A stretch of DNA of 22,789 nt from an uncultured Collinsella sp. (GTDB lineage Bacteria; Actinomycetota; Coriobacteriia; Coriobacteriales; Coriobacteriaceae). Of this stretch, positions 22,329 through 22,789 are shown piece after piece. Under the pieces are notes generated by a model. The model was not told where the DNA came from, made no database searches, and saw only the letters and a list, made by a program, of their open reading frames with translations. Both the position numbers and the translations under genes were made by a program. The DNA is taken from assembly GCA_900542945.1 (NCBI GenBank), contig UQPI01000033.1, positions 1 to 22,789 on the forward strand, written 5' to 3'. Each line of letters starts with the position of its first letter. The first letter of the stretch is position 1.

Positions 22329-22789
22329 ATGAGCGAGACCGCAGTCAACGGCGTCGAGCCGATCATCTTCCTTGATGACGTCCACGTCACCTTTAGGACC
22401 CGTACCGGCTCGATTCTGCACCCTAACCTGGTTCACGCCGTCCAGGGTGTAACGATTAGGCTCATGCCCGGTCAGACGATCGGCATCGTCGGCGAGTCCG
22501 GTTGCGGTAAGTCCACCACCGCCAACGTCATGTGCGGCCTGCAGGCCCCCACGAGCGGCAAGGTCTACTTTAAGGGCAAGGACGTTACCAAACGTACCGC
22601 CGAGGACCGTCGCCACATGGGTCGCGTCATCTCGGTCGTGTTCCAGAACCCGGCCACGGCACTCAACCCCCGCATGGTCGTTCGCGAGCAACTGCTCGAC
22701 CCCATGCGCGTCCACAACCTGGGTACCGAGGCCGAGCAGGAGAAGCGCGTCAAGGAGCTCTTGGAGCTCACCGGTCTGCCCAGCTCCGC
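22329..22789 (+). CDS. dppF: Peptide ABC transporter ATPase (DppF/OppF type), cut by window end
   Basis: The 5' part of a second ATPase gene: 153 complete codons are present and the frame stays open to the window end. The translation shows a substrate-proximal start (PIIFLDDVHVTF), a family-typical extended loop before VHAVQGV, Walker A GESGCGKS (55-62) and the Q-loop FQNPATALNPR (Q106). Signature, Walker B and H-loop would lie beyond the window. ATG directly follows the stop of the fused gene, with a near-perfect ribosome site, GGAGGTGAT (22316-22324). As partner of the fused chain it would complete the ATPase heterodimer. Confidence 0.93.
   Translation, partial: MSETAVNGVEPIIFLDDVHVTFRTRTGSILHPNLVHAVQGVTIRLMPGQTIGIVGESGCGKSTTANVMCGLQAPTSGKVYFKGKDVTKRTAEDRRHMGRVISVVFQNPATALNPRMVVREQLLDPMRVHNLGTEAEQEKRVKELLELTGLPSS
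22491..22515 (+). repeat. 25-nt direct repeat, copy 2 (Walker A of DppF)
   Basis: Second copy of the repeat at 21471-21495, in the Walker A region of the second ATPase. Confidence 0.8.

Noticed and set aside
1..22789. Mobile element, phage, CRISPR array, toxin-antitoxin or other defence system
   Set aside because: All sizeable genes are accounted for by housekeeping or transport families. I saw no transposase, integrase, regular short repeat array or small paired genes.

Overview
The window looks like chromosomal DNA from a Gram-positive, fairly GC-rich anaerobe. My best guess is the actinobacterial class Coriobacteriia, near Collinsella. This rests on gene content (UvrABC, MurJ, an LTA-synthase-family enzyme, Mrp, a BaiN/HI0933-type flavoprotein, a fused peptide permease/ATPase), on strong AGGAGG-type ribosome sites and on frequent GTG starts. 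It is an inference; no rRNA or other phylogenetic marker was compared. I see no phage, transposase, CRISPR array, tRNA or rRNA. Most of the window is housekeeping DNA, and I did not find a clearly new multi-gene system.

Layout. (1) 1-3735, plus strand: the terminator of an unseen upstream gene, then coaE (dephospho-CoA kinase), a small membrane-anchored lytic transglycosylase overlapping it by 8 nt, and uvrB, ended by a strong hairpin terminator. (2) 3755-9877, minus strand: read in transcription order, an LTA-synthase-family membrane sulfatase-fold enzyme, an Mrp/ApbC Fe-S carrier ATPase, a BaiN/HI0933-type flavoprotein whose GTG start abuts the mrp stop, and a COG2509-type FAD-dependent oxidoreductase. 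(3) 9878-17216, plus strand: a divergent promoter region with a LexA-like box, uvrA with its terminator, then a tight run of ybaK-type deacylase, murJ and uvrC. (4) 17217-22789, plus strand: a 365-nt non-coding region with several hairpins, then a peptide ABC transporter operon: a Tat-type lipoprotein binding protein, a hairpin in the intergenic gap, permease 1, a single polypeptide fusing permease 2 to ATPase 1, and ATPase 2, which runs off the window end.

How the genes work together. uvrA, uvrB and uvrC encode the complete incision machinery of nucleotide excision repair and lie within about 16 kb, but in three transcription units. MurJ, the lytic transglycosylase and the LTA-synthase-like protein all act on the cell envelope. 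The transporter genes supply every part of a peptide importer: binding protein, two permease domains and two ATPase domains.

Points most worth a second look: the unusual cysteine layout in the Fe-S region of UvrC; the permease-ATPase fusion, whose C-terminal domain has lost the cysteines usual in DppD/OppD-type ATPases; the perfect 9-bp inverted repeat and structured leader before the transporter operon; the intergenic hairpin after the binding protein; and the LexA-like box before uvrA.
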